Origin: Candidatus Methylomirabilis sp.
GTDB taxonomy: Bacteria > Muiribacteriota > Ozemobacteria > Ozemobacterales > Ozemobacteraceae
Length of the DNA stretch: 64,000 nucleotides
NCBI GenBank assembly: GCA_020722725.1
Contig: DYKG01000008.1
Coordinates: forward strand, 30,836 to 94,835
Reading direction: 5' to 3'
Part shown: in pieces, positions 52,294 to 61,283 of the stretch
How positions within the stretch are numbered: position 1 is the first letter of the stretch
Layout: every line of letters starts with the position of its first letter
The notes under the pieces: model-generated
Databases searched by the model: none
Told to the model about the DNA's origin: nothing
Seen by the model: only the letters and a program-made list of their open reading frames with translations
Made by a program: the position numbers and the translations under genes

Positions 52294-54105
52294 ATGAACC
52301 GCGAGAAACTTGATAAAATTCTGACGCTTTTACCTGATACGCCCGGGGTTTACCTTATGAAAAACCGGGTAGACGAGATCATTTATATCGGCAAATCTAG
52401 ATCGCTTAAAAAACGCGTCAGATCTTATTTTGCCCGGCACCATGATAACCAGAAAACCGCCGTATTGGTTTCAGCCATAGAGAATATCGAATTCATTGTT
52501 ACTGCCACTGAAACAGAAGCGCTAATTCTTGAAAACAACCTGATCAAAAAGCATAAGCCCAGATATAATGTTTTGCTTAAAGACAGCAAAACTCACCCTT
52601 ATGTCAGGGTTACTATCAAAGATCCTTACCCAAGAATTGAAAAGGTGCGCCGGGTAAGTTTTCGTGACGGAAATCAGTATTTTGGCCCATTTCCCAATGC
52701 TTTTGATTTGAACCGCATTCTCGATCTGCTGTGTCGAACCTGCCGACTGTGCACTTCAGAACGGCGATTTGTGCCGGGCAGGGTGCAGCGCCCCTGCTTG
52801 AAATACCATCTTGGTGTCTGCCAGGGAATCTGTCTTGGAAAAGTTTCGCCTGAGGTTTATCGATGCTCGATAAATCAGGCAATTGACGTGCTCTCTGGTA
52901 AAACATTGCCCGATTACGAAGAAATGGAGCACAATCTCAGGCAGTTGACCGCCGAATTCCGTTATGAAGAGGCGGCTGAACTTCGCGATACCTTAACTGC
53001 TTTAAAACGATTTTTTGAAAGCCAGAAAGTCGAATTTGTCCAGCCGGTTAATTCTGATATCTGGGGGCTGAGCCAGACCCCGGATCGAATTGTGGTTTCT
53101 ATTTTCTTTATCCGGGCCGGTAAGCTGCTCGGAAACAGAATAATCGATGTTGAACGTGAACCGGGCGCAGAAACAGAGCAGGTGCTTGCTTCTCTCTTTC
53201 AGCGTTTTTATGATCGAAATCTGATTCCTCAGTTGATTTATGTTTCCCGGATTCCCGAAGGGGTTGACTCCCTGAAAGAGCTTTTGAGCAGTTTGAGCGG
53301 CCGAAAGGTCAGTATTATGAAACCGGTTCGTGGCCAGTTCAGGCAATTGATGGCGATGGCTGATACGAACGCTCTTGAGATATTGAAAAATCTCAAAACC
53401 ATTGCCGGCCCAAGAATCAATGCTGGTGTGATTGATCTGCAACAACGCCTTCAACTTGCCAAAGCACCGGTGCGAATTGAATGCATCGATATTTCTCATA
53501 TTCAGGGTGTTGATCCGGTTGCTTCACTTGTTGTGGCGGTCAACGGGTTGCCCAAAAAATCTGATTATCGGCTTTTTCACATCAAAGAGGCGGAAGGCGG
53601 GGATGATCCGGCTTCAATCGCTGAAGTGGTGCGGCGGCGTATTGCACGGCTGCAGCAGGAGAACAAAGCAATGCCCGATCTGTTGATCGTGGATGGAGGC
53701 ATAACCCAGGTCAGGGCTGCCGAAAGAGTTCTTGTAGAAGCGGGAGTCGATGTTGCTCTGCTTGGTCTTGCAAAGCGGGAAGAGCTTCTTGTAAGCAGTG
53801 ATGGCTTCGAAAGAAAATTGCCTCTTGCCTCAACAGGAATGAGAATAATCATAAAGTTGCGCAATGAAGCCCATCGTTTTGCCAATAACTTTCAGAAGAA
53901 AACTCACACAAGAAAGACCGTACGTTCAGCACTGCTGAATCTGCCAGGAGTCGGTCCGGTGGTTCTTCGCAAGGTAATTGGGGTGTTCGGTTCGACTGCC
54001 ATGGCTGTCAAAGCTGGAGCGGAAGAAATTCAAAAAAAAGCTGGAATTCCGCTTAAAACTGCATTAATAATTGTTGAGGCGTTAAATGAACAAAAAACGA
54101 TTTAA
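52294..54105 (+). CDS. uvrC: Excinuclease ABC subunit C
   Basis: 603 residues, normal length. It makes both incisions in nucleotide excision repair with UvrA and UvrB. In order: a GIY-YIG nuclease domain (TPGVYLMKNRVDEIIYIGKS, around 15-35), a Cys-rich stretch that may bind Fe-S or Zn (CRTCRLC...CLKYHLGVCQGIC, around 147-180), a UVR motif for UvrB (AEFRYEEAAELRDTLTALK, around 215), the RNase H-like nuclease (IECIDISHIQG with its Asp, around 390), and tandem helix-hairpin-helix (LNLPGVGPVVLRKVIGVFGS, around 548). The last 20 bases overlap the next gene. The upstream binding site is weak. Confidence 0.97.
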   Translation: MNREKLDKILTLLPDTPGVYLMKNRVDEIIYIGKSRSLKKRVRSYFARHHDNQKTAVLVSAIENIEFIVTATETEALILENNLIKKHKPRYNVLLKDSKTHPYVRVTIKDPYPRIEKVRRVSFRDGNQYFGPFPNAFDLNRILDLLCRTCRLCTSERRFVPGRVQRPCLKYHLGVCQGICLGKVSPEVYRCSINQAIDVLSGKTLPDYEEMEHNLRQLTAEFRYEEAAELRDTLTALKRFFESQKVEFVQPVNSDIWGLSQTPDRIVVSIFFIRAGKLLGNRIIDVEREPGAETEQVLASLFQRFYDRNLIPQLIYVSRIPEGVDSLKELLSSLSGRKVSIMKPVRGQFRQLMAMADTNALEILKNLKTIAGPRINAGVIDLQQRLQLAKAPVRIECIDISHIQGVDPVASLVVAVNGLPKKSDYRLFHIKEAEGGDDPASIAEVVRRRIARLQQENKAMPDLLIVDGGITQVRAAERVLVEAGVDVALLGLAKREELLVSSDGFERKLPLASTGMRIIIKLRNEAHRFANNFQKKTHTRKTVRSALLNLPGVGPVVLRKVIGVFGSTAMAVKAGAEEIQKKAGIPLKTALIIVEALNEQKTI

Positions 54106-54880
54106 TTCATATATTTTTTTGATTTTGCATTTGGGTGTGGTTCTCAGCCCATTGATTGCTGAAGAATCAGACCTTGATCGGCAGTTGAAGAGTGGTTTCA
54201 TGCGCGCCTTGTCAACGCCCGAGGGCTTTAGATCGACAGAAATTTTTAAACTGCTTGGTTATCTCGAACCAGAAATTTCTCTGATTGGAAAAATCACCCC
54301 GCGACCGGCTTTTGTTCAGGTAGAATACCAGCCTGCAAGCTTCGCTTGTGAATTTTCCAATATCAAGGTAATCTGCAGTCAGGTGGGTTATTATAATATG
54401 ACCATCGCCACTGCCACCTTTGAATTTTCCAACTGCCAGCTTGACCTGATGCAGTTACGGCAGAACCGCATCAGGTTTTTGAAGTCAGACGAAATCAAGC
54501 TTAAAACTGAGGTTTCAGAAAACGACATCTTGAAGGCTTTTGAACTGTACACCAGGGCGAAAGCGCTCAGAAATCTGAGGCTTGACCTGGGTAAAGAGCG
54601 GGCAAACATCGGCGGTTGGTTTCGCAAGGGTTTTTTAACCGTCAGTTTCAATGTTTCTGGCAGAGTTGAACTGGTAAATCCAAAGGTTGTAAATTTTAAC
54701 TGCGATAAATTGACCATGAACAAAATTGTTTTGCCCAGGAATGCGGCAAGGGCTTTATTTGCAAAGATCAACCCGGTTTTTGACTCGCGAAAAACCTGGC
54801 TCAACCTCAATATTGACAGTGTCAGCATCAAAAACGGCTTTGTTGAAACCAACGCCAGAATCAGCAGAAGAGAAGGATAA
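54086..54880 (+). CDS. Exported LmeA-like (DUF2993) protein
   Basis: 264 residues. Signal peptide about residues 1-25 (IFLILHLGVVLSPLIAEE). The rest resembles the DUF2993/LmeA family of lipid-binding periplasmic proteins: a repetitive beta-sheet with FEFSNCQLDLMQL, KLKTEVSENDILKAFELY (the family's typical helix, normally ...t.ed...ll), and VSGRVELVNPKVVNF. The characterised LmeA binds phospholipids in mycobacteria; a lipid-handling role here is inference. Its ATG lies inside the 3' end of uvrC, 20 bases before that stop, so it is translationally coupled. TrmH follows eight bases after. Confidence 0.7.
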   Translation: MNKKRFNSYIFLILHLGVVLSPLIAEESDLDRQLKSGFMRALSTPEGFRSTEIFKLLGYLEPEISLIGKITPRPAFVQVEYQPASFACEFSNIKVICSQVGYYNMTIATATFEFSNCQLDLMQLRQNRIRFLKSDEIKLKTEVSENDILKAFELYTRAKALRNLRLDLGKERANIGGWFRKGFLTVSFNVSGRVELVNPKVVNFNCDKLTMNKIVLPRNAARALFAKINPVFDSRKTWLNLNIDSVSIKNGFVETNARISRREG

Positions 54881-54888
54881 TCAAGCTT

Positions 54889-55596
54889 ATGCCAACCCCC
54901 AGAAGACTTCATCGAATCGCCGAGGCTATTCATAACCGGCAACTTGATCTTATTTTTGCCCTCGACCGGGTTCACGACCAGCACAATCTGTCTGCGGTTC
55001 TTCGTAGTGCCGATGCCACCGGAATTAACCGTGTAATCTGGTTTCCCGACATCAAAAAGCCCGATAAGCTCAACCCGGAAGTTTCAAAGGGCTCAGAAAA
55101 ATGGGTACAGCTTGAAACCGTCGATGATTTGAAGGTTCCTTTGACGCTTCTCAAGACAAAGGGGTACAGAATAACTGCTACCCATATGGCGAGAGAAGCG
55201 GTTGATTTTCGCTCAATTGACTGGACTCAGCCATGGATCGTGGTCATGGGAAATGAGCAACGCGGCTGTTCTGATGAAATTCTCGAACTTGCTGATGCCA
55301 ATATTTTTCTGCCCATGGCCGGATTCGTTCAAAGTCTCAATATCTCTGTGGCTTCGGCGGTTATCATGTACGAAATTCAAAGACAACGCCAGAATGCCGG
55401 GATGTACAGCAAAAATGCCGACCATAATCAAATCGTTCAACTTTTTGACCAGTGGAGCCTTGAGCAGGAAGAGTGTTCAGTCGAAGATCTTCTGCTGCGA
55501 CCACAGGGTCCAAGGCCGGCCCCGGAAATCCCGCACTCAGATGGGCGATCGGTCAGAAAAATTCCCCGAGCTTATCGAGCCAAAAGCGCCGATTGA
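54889..55596 (+). CDS. trmH: tRNA (guanosine-18-2'-O-)-methyltransferase, SpoU/TrmH family
   Basis: 235 residues. It is a SPOUT-fold enzyme with the trefoil-knot motifs in order: DRVHDQHNLSAVLRSADATG (motif 1, Asn and Arg, around 27-46), WIVVMGNEQRGCSDEI (motif 2, around 118), and IFLPMAGFVQSLNISVASAVIMYEI (motif 3, around 141). The N- and C-terminal extensions match TrmH more than RlmB or TrmL, so G18 ribose methylation of tRNA is likely, although an rRNA target cannot be excluded. The C-terminus is rich in Arg/Pro and may bind tRNA. It is the third gene of a uvrC-LmeA-like-trmH set with small or negative gaps. Confidence 0.88.
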   Translation: MPTPRRLHRIAEAIHNRQLDLIFALDRVHDQHNLSAVLRSADATGINRVIWFPDIKKPDKLNPEVSKGSEKWVQLETVDDLKVPLTLLKTKGYRITATHMAREAVDFRSIDWTQPWIVVMGNEQRGCSDEILELADANIFLPMAGFVQSLNISVASAVIMYEIQRQRQNAGMYSKNADHNQIVQLFDQWSLEQEECSVEDLLLRPQGPRPAPEIPHSDGRSVRKIPRAYRAKSAD

Positions 55597-55695
55597 TTTC
55601 AATTTTAAAAAAAATCAAATTTATGGTAATGAAATAATCAATTCCTTCCGAATGGGAGTACACATACATAATCAGGCCTAAATGGAGTTTGGTCG

Positions 55696-56223
55696 ATGGG
55701 AAAAATTGTACACGGACTAAGGGATTGGTTCAAAGACTTTGTAAAAGCACTGGTGTTCTTTCTGTTTCTGCAGACATATATTGTACAGGGATTCGTAATC
55801 GAAGGCGCCTGTATGGAACCTGCTCTGCATTCACACGAGAAGATAATCGTTAACAAACTGATCTATAAGATTCAGGAACCTAAAGTTGGCGATGTCGTAG
55901 TATTCTCTTATCCTCTTGAACCTGAAAAAGACTTTATCAAAAGGGTCGTCGGAGTTCCTGGTGATATCATTGAAATCCGCGACGGCTATCTGTACCGCAA
56001 CCACAAACGGATGCAGGAAAATTTCGTTAAAGAGTATGTGTTTGGCTCTTATGGTCCGATTAGAGTACCCCATGGCAGCCTGTGTGTTATGGGTGACAAT
56101 CGGAACAATTCACATGACTCAAGGTCATGGGGGCTTTTACAGCGTTCGATGATTAAAGGCCGGGCTGAATTAAAATTCTGGCCGCTCGATAATCTGGGAA
56201 AAATTGCCTGTCTGGCAGATTGA
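55696..56223 (+). CDS. lepB: Signal peptidase I with Cys in place of the catalytic Ser
   Basis: 175 residues, the short Gram-positive-like size. One N-terminal span (FVKALVFFLFLQTYIVQGFVI, about 16-36) anchors an extracytoplasmic protease domain. Boxes are present: B region EGACMEPAL (canonical G-x-S-M-x-P-T-L), C VGDVVVFSYP, D FIKRVVGVPGD with the general base Lys82, and E MGDNRNNSHDSRSWG. The nucleophile position is Cys39 (codon TGT, 55810-55812), one base from the Ser codon TCT. Cys can replace Ser in LepB in vitro, so activity is possible. If inactive, another signal peptidase must exist elsewhere. The start ATG follows TGGAGTTTGG. Confidence 0.9.
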   Translation: MGKIVHGLRDWFKDFVKALVFFLFLQTYIVQGFVIEGACMEPALHSHEKIIVNKLIYKIQEPKVGDVVVFSYPLEPEKDFIKRVVGVPGDIIEIRDGYLYRNHKRMQENFVKEYVFGSYGPIRVPHGSLCVMGDNRNNSHDSRSWGLLQRSMIKGRAELKFWPLDNLGKIACLAD

Positions 56224-56281
56224 TTTAAAGTTGACAGAACAAGTTATACGTATATATTCTGGCTGAAGTCAGGAGAAACCA

Positions 56282-56935
56282 GTGGGAACATCGTTTAAAA
56301 CCAGCAGTTTTATCTGTCCGTCATGTTCGACCTCGTTTGAGGCGCGTATCGTTAAGTCGGTAACCCATCAGGGCCAGGACTCGGATTTCTTTCCCCATTA
56401 TCTGGGGGAAAACCCACTGCCTTTTTTCCTGGTAAGATGCCCTGAGTGCGGCTATTGCGCTTATCCTGAAGACTATGCTCCGTCAATGGTTAACCAAAAC
56501 AAGGCTCACCAGACATATATTAAAAAGGTTCTCAGCATGCCGGTTGCAAAAAAGCTTCCCGAAGAAGCCCTGAAGTTTTTCGTTGCCGGCAAAGTTTACG
56601 AAGAAAATGCCCGTAATCCTTATCATATCGGCAATTTGTATTTGCGTGGCTCCTGGTGTTGCCGGCTGATTGAAAACCGCAAACTTGAAATAGAATTGCA
56701 GCAGCTTGCGGTGAAATTTTTGAAAGAAGCAGTTGAAAAGTCTACCATTACCAACCCCGACAATATACCAGTAGTGATTTACCTGGTAGGAGAGCTGTAT
56801 AGACGGCTTGAAGACCGGCAGTCGGCGAGAGAATGGTTCGGCAGCGTCGAAGAGTACATAATAGACAATGATCAGCAGTGGATCTTGGAGCTTACACAAA
56901 AACAGGCAGAATTAAACGAACATTTTATCAACTGA
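56282..56935 (+). CDS. DUF2225-family zinc-ribbon/helical-repeat protein
   Basis: 217 residues starting with GTG; AGGAG lies seven bases upstream (about 56271-56275). The N-terminus has two Cys pairs, CPSCSTSFEARIV and CPECGYCAYPEDY, around residues 12-60, forming a zinc ribbon typical of DUF2225. The rest is helical, TPR-like, with GNLYLRGSWCCRLIENRK and a last repeat ending DRQSAREWFGSVEEY. No known activity is established for the family. It precedes the secretion operon by 139 bp and is separated from it by the long hairpin at 56972-57059, so it is probably transcribed separately. Confidence 0.85.
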   Translation: MGTSFKTSSFICPSCSTSFEARIVKSVTHQGQDSDFFPHYLGENPLPFFLVRCPECGYCAYPEDYAPSMVNQNKAHQTYIKKVLSMPVAKKLPEEALKFFVAGKVYEENARNPYHIGNLYLRGSWCCRLIENRKLEIELQQLAVKFLKEAVEKSTITNPDNIPVVIYLVGELYRRLEDRQSAREWFGSVEEYIIDNDQQWILELTQKQAELNEHFIN

Positions 56936-56971
56936 AGCTCGCATTGAAAGGGAGTTAGGGTCACTGCTGTA

Positions 56972-57059
56972 AAAATTCCTGATTTTTTTCCAGAAAAAAT
57001 TGTCATTTTGCTGCAAATACAATAGACTGACATATCTGGAAAAATCTCAGGATTTTTTT
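56972..57059 (+). promoter_or_regulatory. Long imperfect hairpin upstream of the pilus/secretion operon
   Basis: The 23-nt arms at 56972-56994 and 57035-57057 match at 20 positions as an inverted repeat around a 40-nt loop. The 3' arm ends in seven T. It could be the terminator of the DUF2225 gene or a leader attenuator of gspF, whose binding site (GGAGCGG) begins a few bases later. Confidence 0.5.
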
Positions 57060-57074
57060 ATCCGGAGCGGATCA

Positions 57075-58292
57075 ATGGAAAGAATCAAGGTTCGATACGC
57101 AGACGAGAAGGGGCGGTCAAGAGAAGAAATTTTTGAAATCCGCTCGCTTGTCGAAATGCGCAAAGCTTTTCAAGCTCAGGGCTATTACATTATTTCTGAA
57201 GAGAAAGAAGAAGTGACCTTGTCTGAAAGATTTCAGAAGATGTTCAAGGTCGGGCAGGGAGCTTCGATTAAAGAGCTTAACGAATTTACCAAACTGCTTC
57301 GAACCCTGATTAAATCGGGAATGCCGATTAACGATGCTTTGGACGTTCTTCTTGAAGGGGCTGCTGACACCAGGCTGAACCGGGCACTCAAACAGGTTAA
57401 AGAAGACATCAGTGAGGGAATAGCTTTGTCAACAGCTTTGAGCCGTCATCCTGATGTTTTTCCCGAAATTTACATCAAAACTATCGTGGCGGGCGAAAAA
57501 TCTGGAGCCCTCGAAAACATCCTTCTGCGTCTGAGTGAATTTTTTGTCAGCACCATGACAATCAGGCGCAAGGTTTTTGCTGCGATGATTTATCCATGCA
57601 TTCTTCTGATGGTGACGATAGTAGCGGTCTCTTATATGATAGTAGCTGTTGTACCCGAATTTTCCGCGTTTTTCCGCAGCGTAAATGTGCCGTTGCCGCT
57701 GATGACCACTATGCTTCTATGGGCATCTGATTTTCTCAGTGAATGGTTCTGGATTCTGGTTTTTGGCCTTATTTTTGTTGTTTCTGGCATCTGGAGTTAT
57801 TCAAAATCCCCTGAGGGCAGAAAGTTTCTCGATAATTTCAAGCTTACCATACCCATTATCCGCGACCTTGAAACCAACTATGCATTCAGTCAATTCTCGC
57901 GAACTCTCAGTACAATGATTGAGGGTGGTATTCCATTGCTTGACAGCTTGAACGTGGTTCTTGAAACCCTCGAAAACAAAGTGCTGGCGGCCCGATTCTC
58001 GGTTCTGCCCGAGCTTCTTGAAAAGGGGCTTGGTTTCGGAAAAGCGCTGAAAAAGGTGCATGGAGCACCCGGGGTTATGGTCAAAGTTATTCACGTTGGT
58101 GAAGAATCGGGTAATCTTGGCGAGATGCTTGATAACCTGGCAGACCATTATGATGAAGAAATCTCCGAGACTACTGATGCGATAACCGCGTTGATTGAAC
58201 CAATTCTCTTTCTTGGCATTGCAATGGTGGTGGGTACAATGGTTGTGGCTCTGCTTTACCCGCTGCTTACCGCGTCGACTCACCTGAATTGA
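57075..58292 (+). CDS. Type II secretion / type IV pilus inner-membrane platform protein (GspF/PilC)
   Basis: 405 residues from ATG 57075, which has GGAGCGG seven bases upstream; an earlier in-frame start would add 25 unlikely residues. It has an N-terminal domain (KVRYADEKGRSREEIFEI), then two T2SSF domains, about 70-195 and 275-395. Each carries the conserved helical motif: FTKLLRTLIKSGMPINDALDVL, and FSRTLSTMIEGGIPLLDSLNVV. Membrane spans lie near 172-195, 222-245 and at the C-terminus (ILFLGIAMVVGTMVVALLYPLL). It is the inner-membrane platform around which the assembly ATPase turns. It is the first gene of an eight-gene operon. Confidence 0.93.
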   Translation: MERIKVRYADEKGRSREEIFEIRSLVEMRKAFQAQGYYIISEEKEEVTLSERFQKMFKVGQGASIKELNEFTKLLRTLIKSGMPINDALDVLLEGAADTRLNRALKQVKEDISEGIALSTALSRHPDVFPEIYIKTIVAGEKSGALENILLRLSEFFVSTMTIRRKVFAAMIYPCILLMVTIVAVSYMIVAVVPEFSAFFRSVNVPLPLMTTMLLWASDFLSEWFWILVFGLIFVVSGIWSYSKSPEGRKFLDNFKLTIPIIRDLETNYAFSQFSRTLSTMIEGGIPLLDSLNVVLETLENKVLAARFSVLPELLEKGLGFGKALKKVHGAPGVMVKVIHVGEESGNLGEMLDNLADHYDEEISETTDAITALIEPILFLGIAMVVGTMVVALLYPLLTASTHLN

Positions 58293-58302
58293 GGCAGAAT
58301 AA

Positions 58303-60195
58303 ATGGAAAGCTTTAAAGACTATCTGATCAAACAGAAAATCGTGGATGGAAAGACGGCTGAAAGGCTTATCGCCGAAAGTTCAGGTGACGTGGTTCGTTG
58401 CCTGAGAAAGCTGGAACAGGACCCGGATGTTTCCGATCAATCGCTGATCAAAGCCTATGTCACCACTTTCAAGAAGAAAAGCCTTTGCGAGATCCTGGTA
58501 GAGGAAGGCTATATATCTCTTGATTATATCCAGGGAATAATCACTGAATTCGGCGCAGTGCCGGCCAACATCGGGCAAATTCTTGTCGACCGCAAGGTCA
58601 TAACTGAAGAAGATTTTGCCAGGGCGGTAGCCATGGAACTTGGAATTCAATACGTGGATTTATCGCATTACCAGGTTAAGGATGAGCTTTTCAACAGCAT
58701 TGATGTCGCCCTGATGAGACGTTACTGTTTTATTCCTCACCAGCGTGACAGCCGGGAAATCCACCTGATTATGTCCGACCCTGGTAATGTTGATTCAATC
58801 GAAGAACTCGAGGTTCAGCTTGGTCAGCCAATCGTACCCATGGTCGCATCAAGAATCAGCTTGCAGAAGCTTTTGTCTCTGATGGTGGAAACCAGCCTCG
58901 ATTCAAAAGTGGTGTTTGCTGATCTGGAAAATTTTCCACCACTTGAAGTGGTGGTTGAAGAGGAAGATGATGATCAATCTCCTGCGCCGGGCATCGCAAC
59001 CGCATCAGGCTTTGGCTCGGATACCACTGTCGTGCGCATGGTCGACGCCATTGTGCTCAAGGGGGTCAGAAAGCGCGCCAGCGACATTCACTTTGAAGTT
59101 TATGAGTCGCAATTGAAAGTGAAATATCGTATCGACGGAGTGCTGTTTGAAGTGCTTTCAGACGTCGAGCCGAGGTTTCGAGACCCGGTTATTTCCCGTT
59201 TAAAAATTATGGCACAGCTTGATATTGCCGAAAAGCGGGTGCCTCAGGATGGCCGTTTCAAATTAAAAATTGATGATCGCTTTGTCGATTTTCGCGTTTC
59301 GGTTCTGCCTTCAATATTTGGTGAAACAGTTGTTCTGCGCATTCTTGATAAATCAGCACTGGGCCTTGATATACAAAAAGTCGGGCTTGAAGGCGAAGAT
59401 CTGCTGATTTTCAAACGAAATGTTAAAAAACCCTATGGCATGGTTCTGGTGGCCGGGCCAACCGGTTCAGGCAAAACGACAACTCTGTATTCGGCAATCA
59501 AATTCGTTCACACTCCCAAAGACAAGTTCATAACCATTGAAGATCCGGTTGAATACCAGCTGCCTGACATCGTTCAAATCGCGGTAAACGAAAAGAAGGG
59601 GCTGACCTTCAGCTCCGGCCTGCGTTCCATCGTCAGACAGGATCCGGACAAGGTTATGGTCGGGGAAATCCGCGATCCGGAAACCGCAAAAATAGCGATC
59701 AACGCAGCATTGACCGGCCATCTTGTTTTCAGTTCCATTCACGCCAACAATGTCATCGATGCCATTTCACGCCTTGAAAATATGGAAATTGACCCCTATG
59801 AGTTTGTCAGCTCATTCAATCTTATCATGTCGCAGCGCCTGATCAGACTGAATTGCAAAAACTGCCTGGGTGAAGACTCTACCATTACTGACGAGATGAA
59901 AAAGCTGACCGTTGATTTTGATCAATATTCCCAAGTTTCTTTCAAACGCGGGCATGGCTGTCGTTATTGCCACGATACCGGGTATCAGGGGCGTTCGGGA
60001 ATTTTTGAAGTTCTTGAAATGACCCCAAAAATCAAACAGATGATTCTTACCCGGCAATCGCCGCTTGAAATAAGAAAAGTGGCAATGGAGCAGGGGATGG
60101 TTCCTTTGCGCCGGGCCGGCTGGCAGAAAGTTGAAAAAGGCCTGACAACCTTTGAAGAAATGAATCGCGTGACCTTTGAAGAAGGGGTGCTCTGA
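58303..60195 (+). CDS. Type II secretion / type IV pilus assembly ATPase (GspE/PilB)
   Basis: 630 residues. The N-terminal ~190 residues contain helical repeats and one MshEN-type domain (YVDLSHYQVKDELFNSIDVALMRRYCFIP...REIHLIMSDP), which in relatives binds c-di-GMP. An acidic linker leads to the ATPase: DIHFEVYESQLKVKYRIDG, Walker A AGPTGSGKTTTL (around 385), Asp box TIEDPVEYQL, Walker B VMVGEIRDPETA (around 450), His box TGHLVFSSIHAN, and the zinc tetracysteine CKNC...CRYC (around 525-560). It powers pilin extrusion. Ten bases follow gspF, and its stop overlaps the pilM start (TGATGA). Confidence 0.94.
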   Translation: MESFKDYLIKQKIVDGKTAERLIAESSGDVVRCLRKLEQDPDVSDQSLIKAYVTTFKKKSLCEILVEEGYISLDYIQGIITEFGAVPANIGQILVDRKVITEEDFARAVAMELGIQYVDLSHYQVKDELFNSIDVALMRRYCFIPHQRDSREIHLIMSDPGNVDSIEELEVQLGQPIVPMVASRISLQKLLSLMVETSLDSKVVFADLENFPPLEVVVEEEDDDQSPAPGIATASGFGSDTTVVRMVDAIVLKGVRKRASDIHFEVYESQLKVKYRIDGVLFEVLSDVEPRFRDPVISRLKIMAQLDIAEKRVPQDGRFKLKIDDRFVDFRVSVLPSIFGETVVLRILDKSALGLDIQKVGLEGEDLLIFKRNVKKPYGMVLVAGPTGSGKTTTLYSAIKFVHTPKDKFITIEDPVEYQLPDIVQIAVNEKKGLTFSSGLRSIVRQDPDKVMVGEIRDPETAKIAINAALTGHLVFSSIHANNVIDAISRLENMEIDPYEFVSSFNLIMSQRLIRLNCKNCLGEDSTITDEMKKLTVDFDQYSQVSFKRGHGCRYCHDTGYQGRSGIFEVLEMTPKIKQMILTRQSPLEIRKVAMEQGMVPLRRAGWQKVEKGLTTFEEMNRVTFEEGVL

Positions 60196-61274
60196 TGAAC
60201 CTTTACACCGATCTTATTGCAGTAGATATTGGCACCAGTAGCATAAAAATGGTGGCTATTGATCCCGGACCTGGGAAACAGGGATACCGGATCAAACACC
60301 TTGACATGGCTGAATTGCCCGAAGGGCTGGTCGGCGGAGATTTTACCCGGCCATTCATCAGTGATATCGGTGCATTTCAAAAGATTCTGGGCGATTTGAC
60401 CCGAAAAAATCGAAGCACCCGGCAGGGGTTGGTGATCGGCCTGCCCGACCGCTGGGTCAAGCTGCATCTTTTTGACATGAAACTCAGTGAAGCTGAAAAG
60501 AAATCTACAGAATTTCTCAACTGGAGAATTGAAAAGAACCTGCCGGTTCCTGATGGTATAGAGGTTCTTGTCGATTACCAGATTCTGGAAAAGGACGAAG
60601 CAAGCAGTGAGGATGAGTATCGAATCATGGCGGCAGCTGTGAAAAGAGACATTATCGATATTCTTTCTTCGGTAACTACCAATCTTGAGCTTGAAGTCAT
60701 GGCTTTTGACACTTCTTCACTGGGAGTATTCAATCTTTTCGAAGAAGTTTTTCCCGAGAAATGCGTTGACCAGATAGTCCTGAACCTGCACATAGGGCAT
60801 GAAACCACCGTAGTTAAGGCTTATCGCCGTGGCGCTCTGATTTATGAGCGGGTTATCGAATCGGCCGGTGAAGAGTTTTCGCGCAGTGTCGGCGAGCTTG
60901 ATTCTTTAAATGCCGATTGTGCGCAGAGGGCAAAAGAGCGTGAAGCCTTTTTCCCTCTTGATCGAAAGCAGGTTCTTGAGATGCTCGACAAGCGGGCGAG
61001 GATTGAAAAGATCTTCGGCAACTGGTTTCGCGAGCTAAATGTTACCTTTCGCTTTTTCCAGGAAAAATATAATCTTTCTCGGCTTCCCGGCATTTTCATG
61101 ACCGGAGGAAGCGCCCAGTTTACCGGGTTGCCCGAGTTTCTGAGCGAATATTTTTCTACCCGTTGCATGCTGTTTAACCCCCTTGAAGAAATGCCGCTGG
61201 TGCAAAAGCTCGATTCTGAAAAAACCAGGCGCGGGCCGGCTTTTGCCCCATGTATCGGGCTTCTGGCCAAGTAG
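60195..61274 (+). CDS. pilM: PilM-type actin-fold protein
   Basis: 359 residues. It begins with the phosphate-1 loop of the actin/FtsA fold, IAVDIGTSSIKMVAID (8-23). Later come the family blocks VIGLPDRWVKLHLFDM, QIVLNLHIGHETTVVKAYRRGALIYERVI (around 195-225) and GIFMTGGSAQFTGLPEFLSEYF (around 298). PilM is cytosolic and connects PilN at the membrane to the assembly ATPase. Gene order (pilM, pilN, pilO) confirms the assignment. Its ATG overlaps the gspE stop by one base, so it is coupled. Confidence 0.9.
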   Translation: MNLYTDLIAVDIGTSSIKMVAIDPGPGKQGYRIKHLDMAELPEGLVGGDFTRPFISDIGAFQKILGDLTRKNRSTRQGLVIGLPDRWVKLHLFDMKLSEAEKKSTEFLNWRIEKNLPVPDGIEVLVDYQILEKDEASSEDEYRIMAAAVKRDIIDILSSVTTNLELEVMAFDTSSLGVFNLFEEVFPEKCVDQIVLNLHIGHETTVVKAYRRGALIYERVIESAGEEFSRSVGELDSLNADCAQRAKEREAFFPLDRKQVLEMLDKRARIEKIFGNWFRELNVTFRFFQEKYNLSRLPGIFMTGGSAQFTGLPEFLSEYFSTRCMLFNPLEEMPLVQKLDSEKTRRGPAFAPCIGLLAK

Positions 61275-61283
61275 AGGAGCAAT

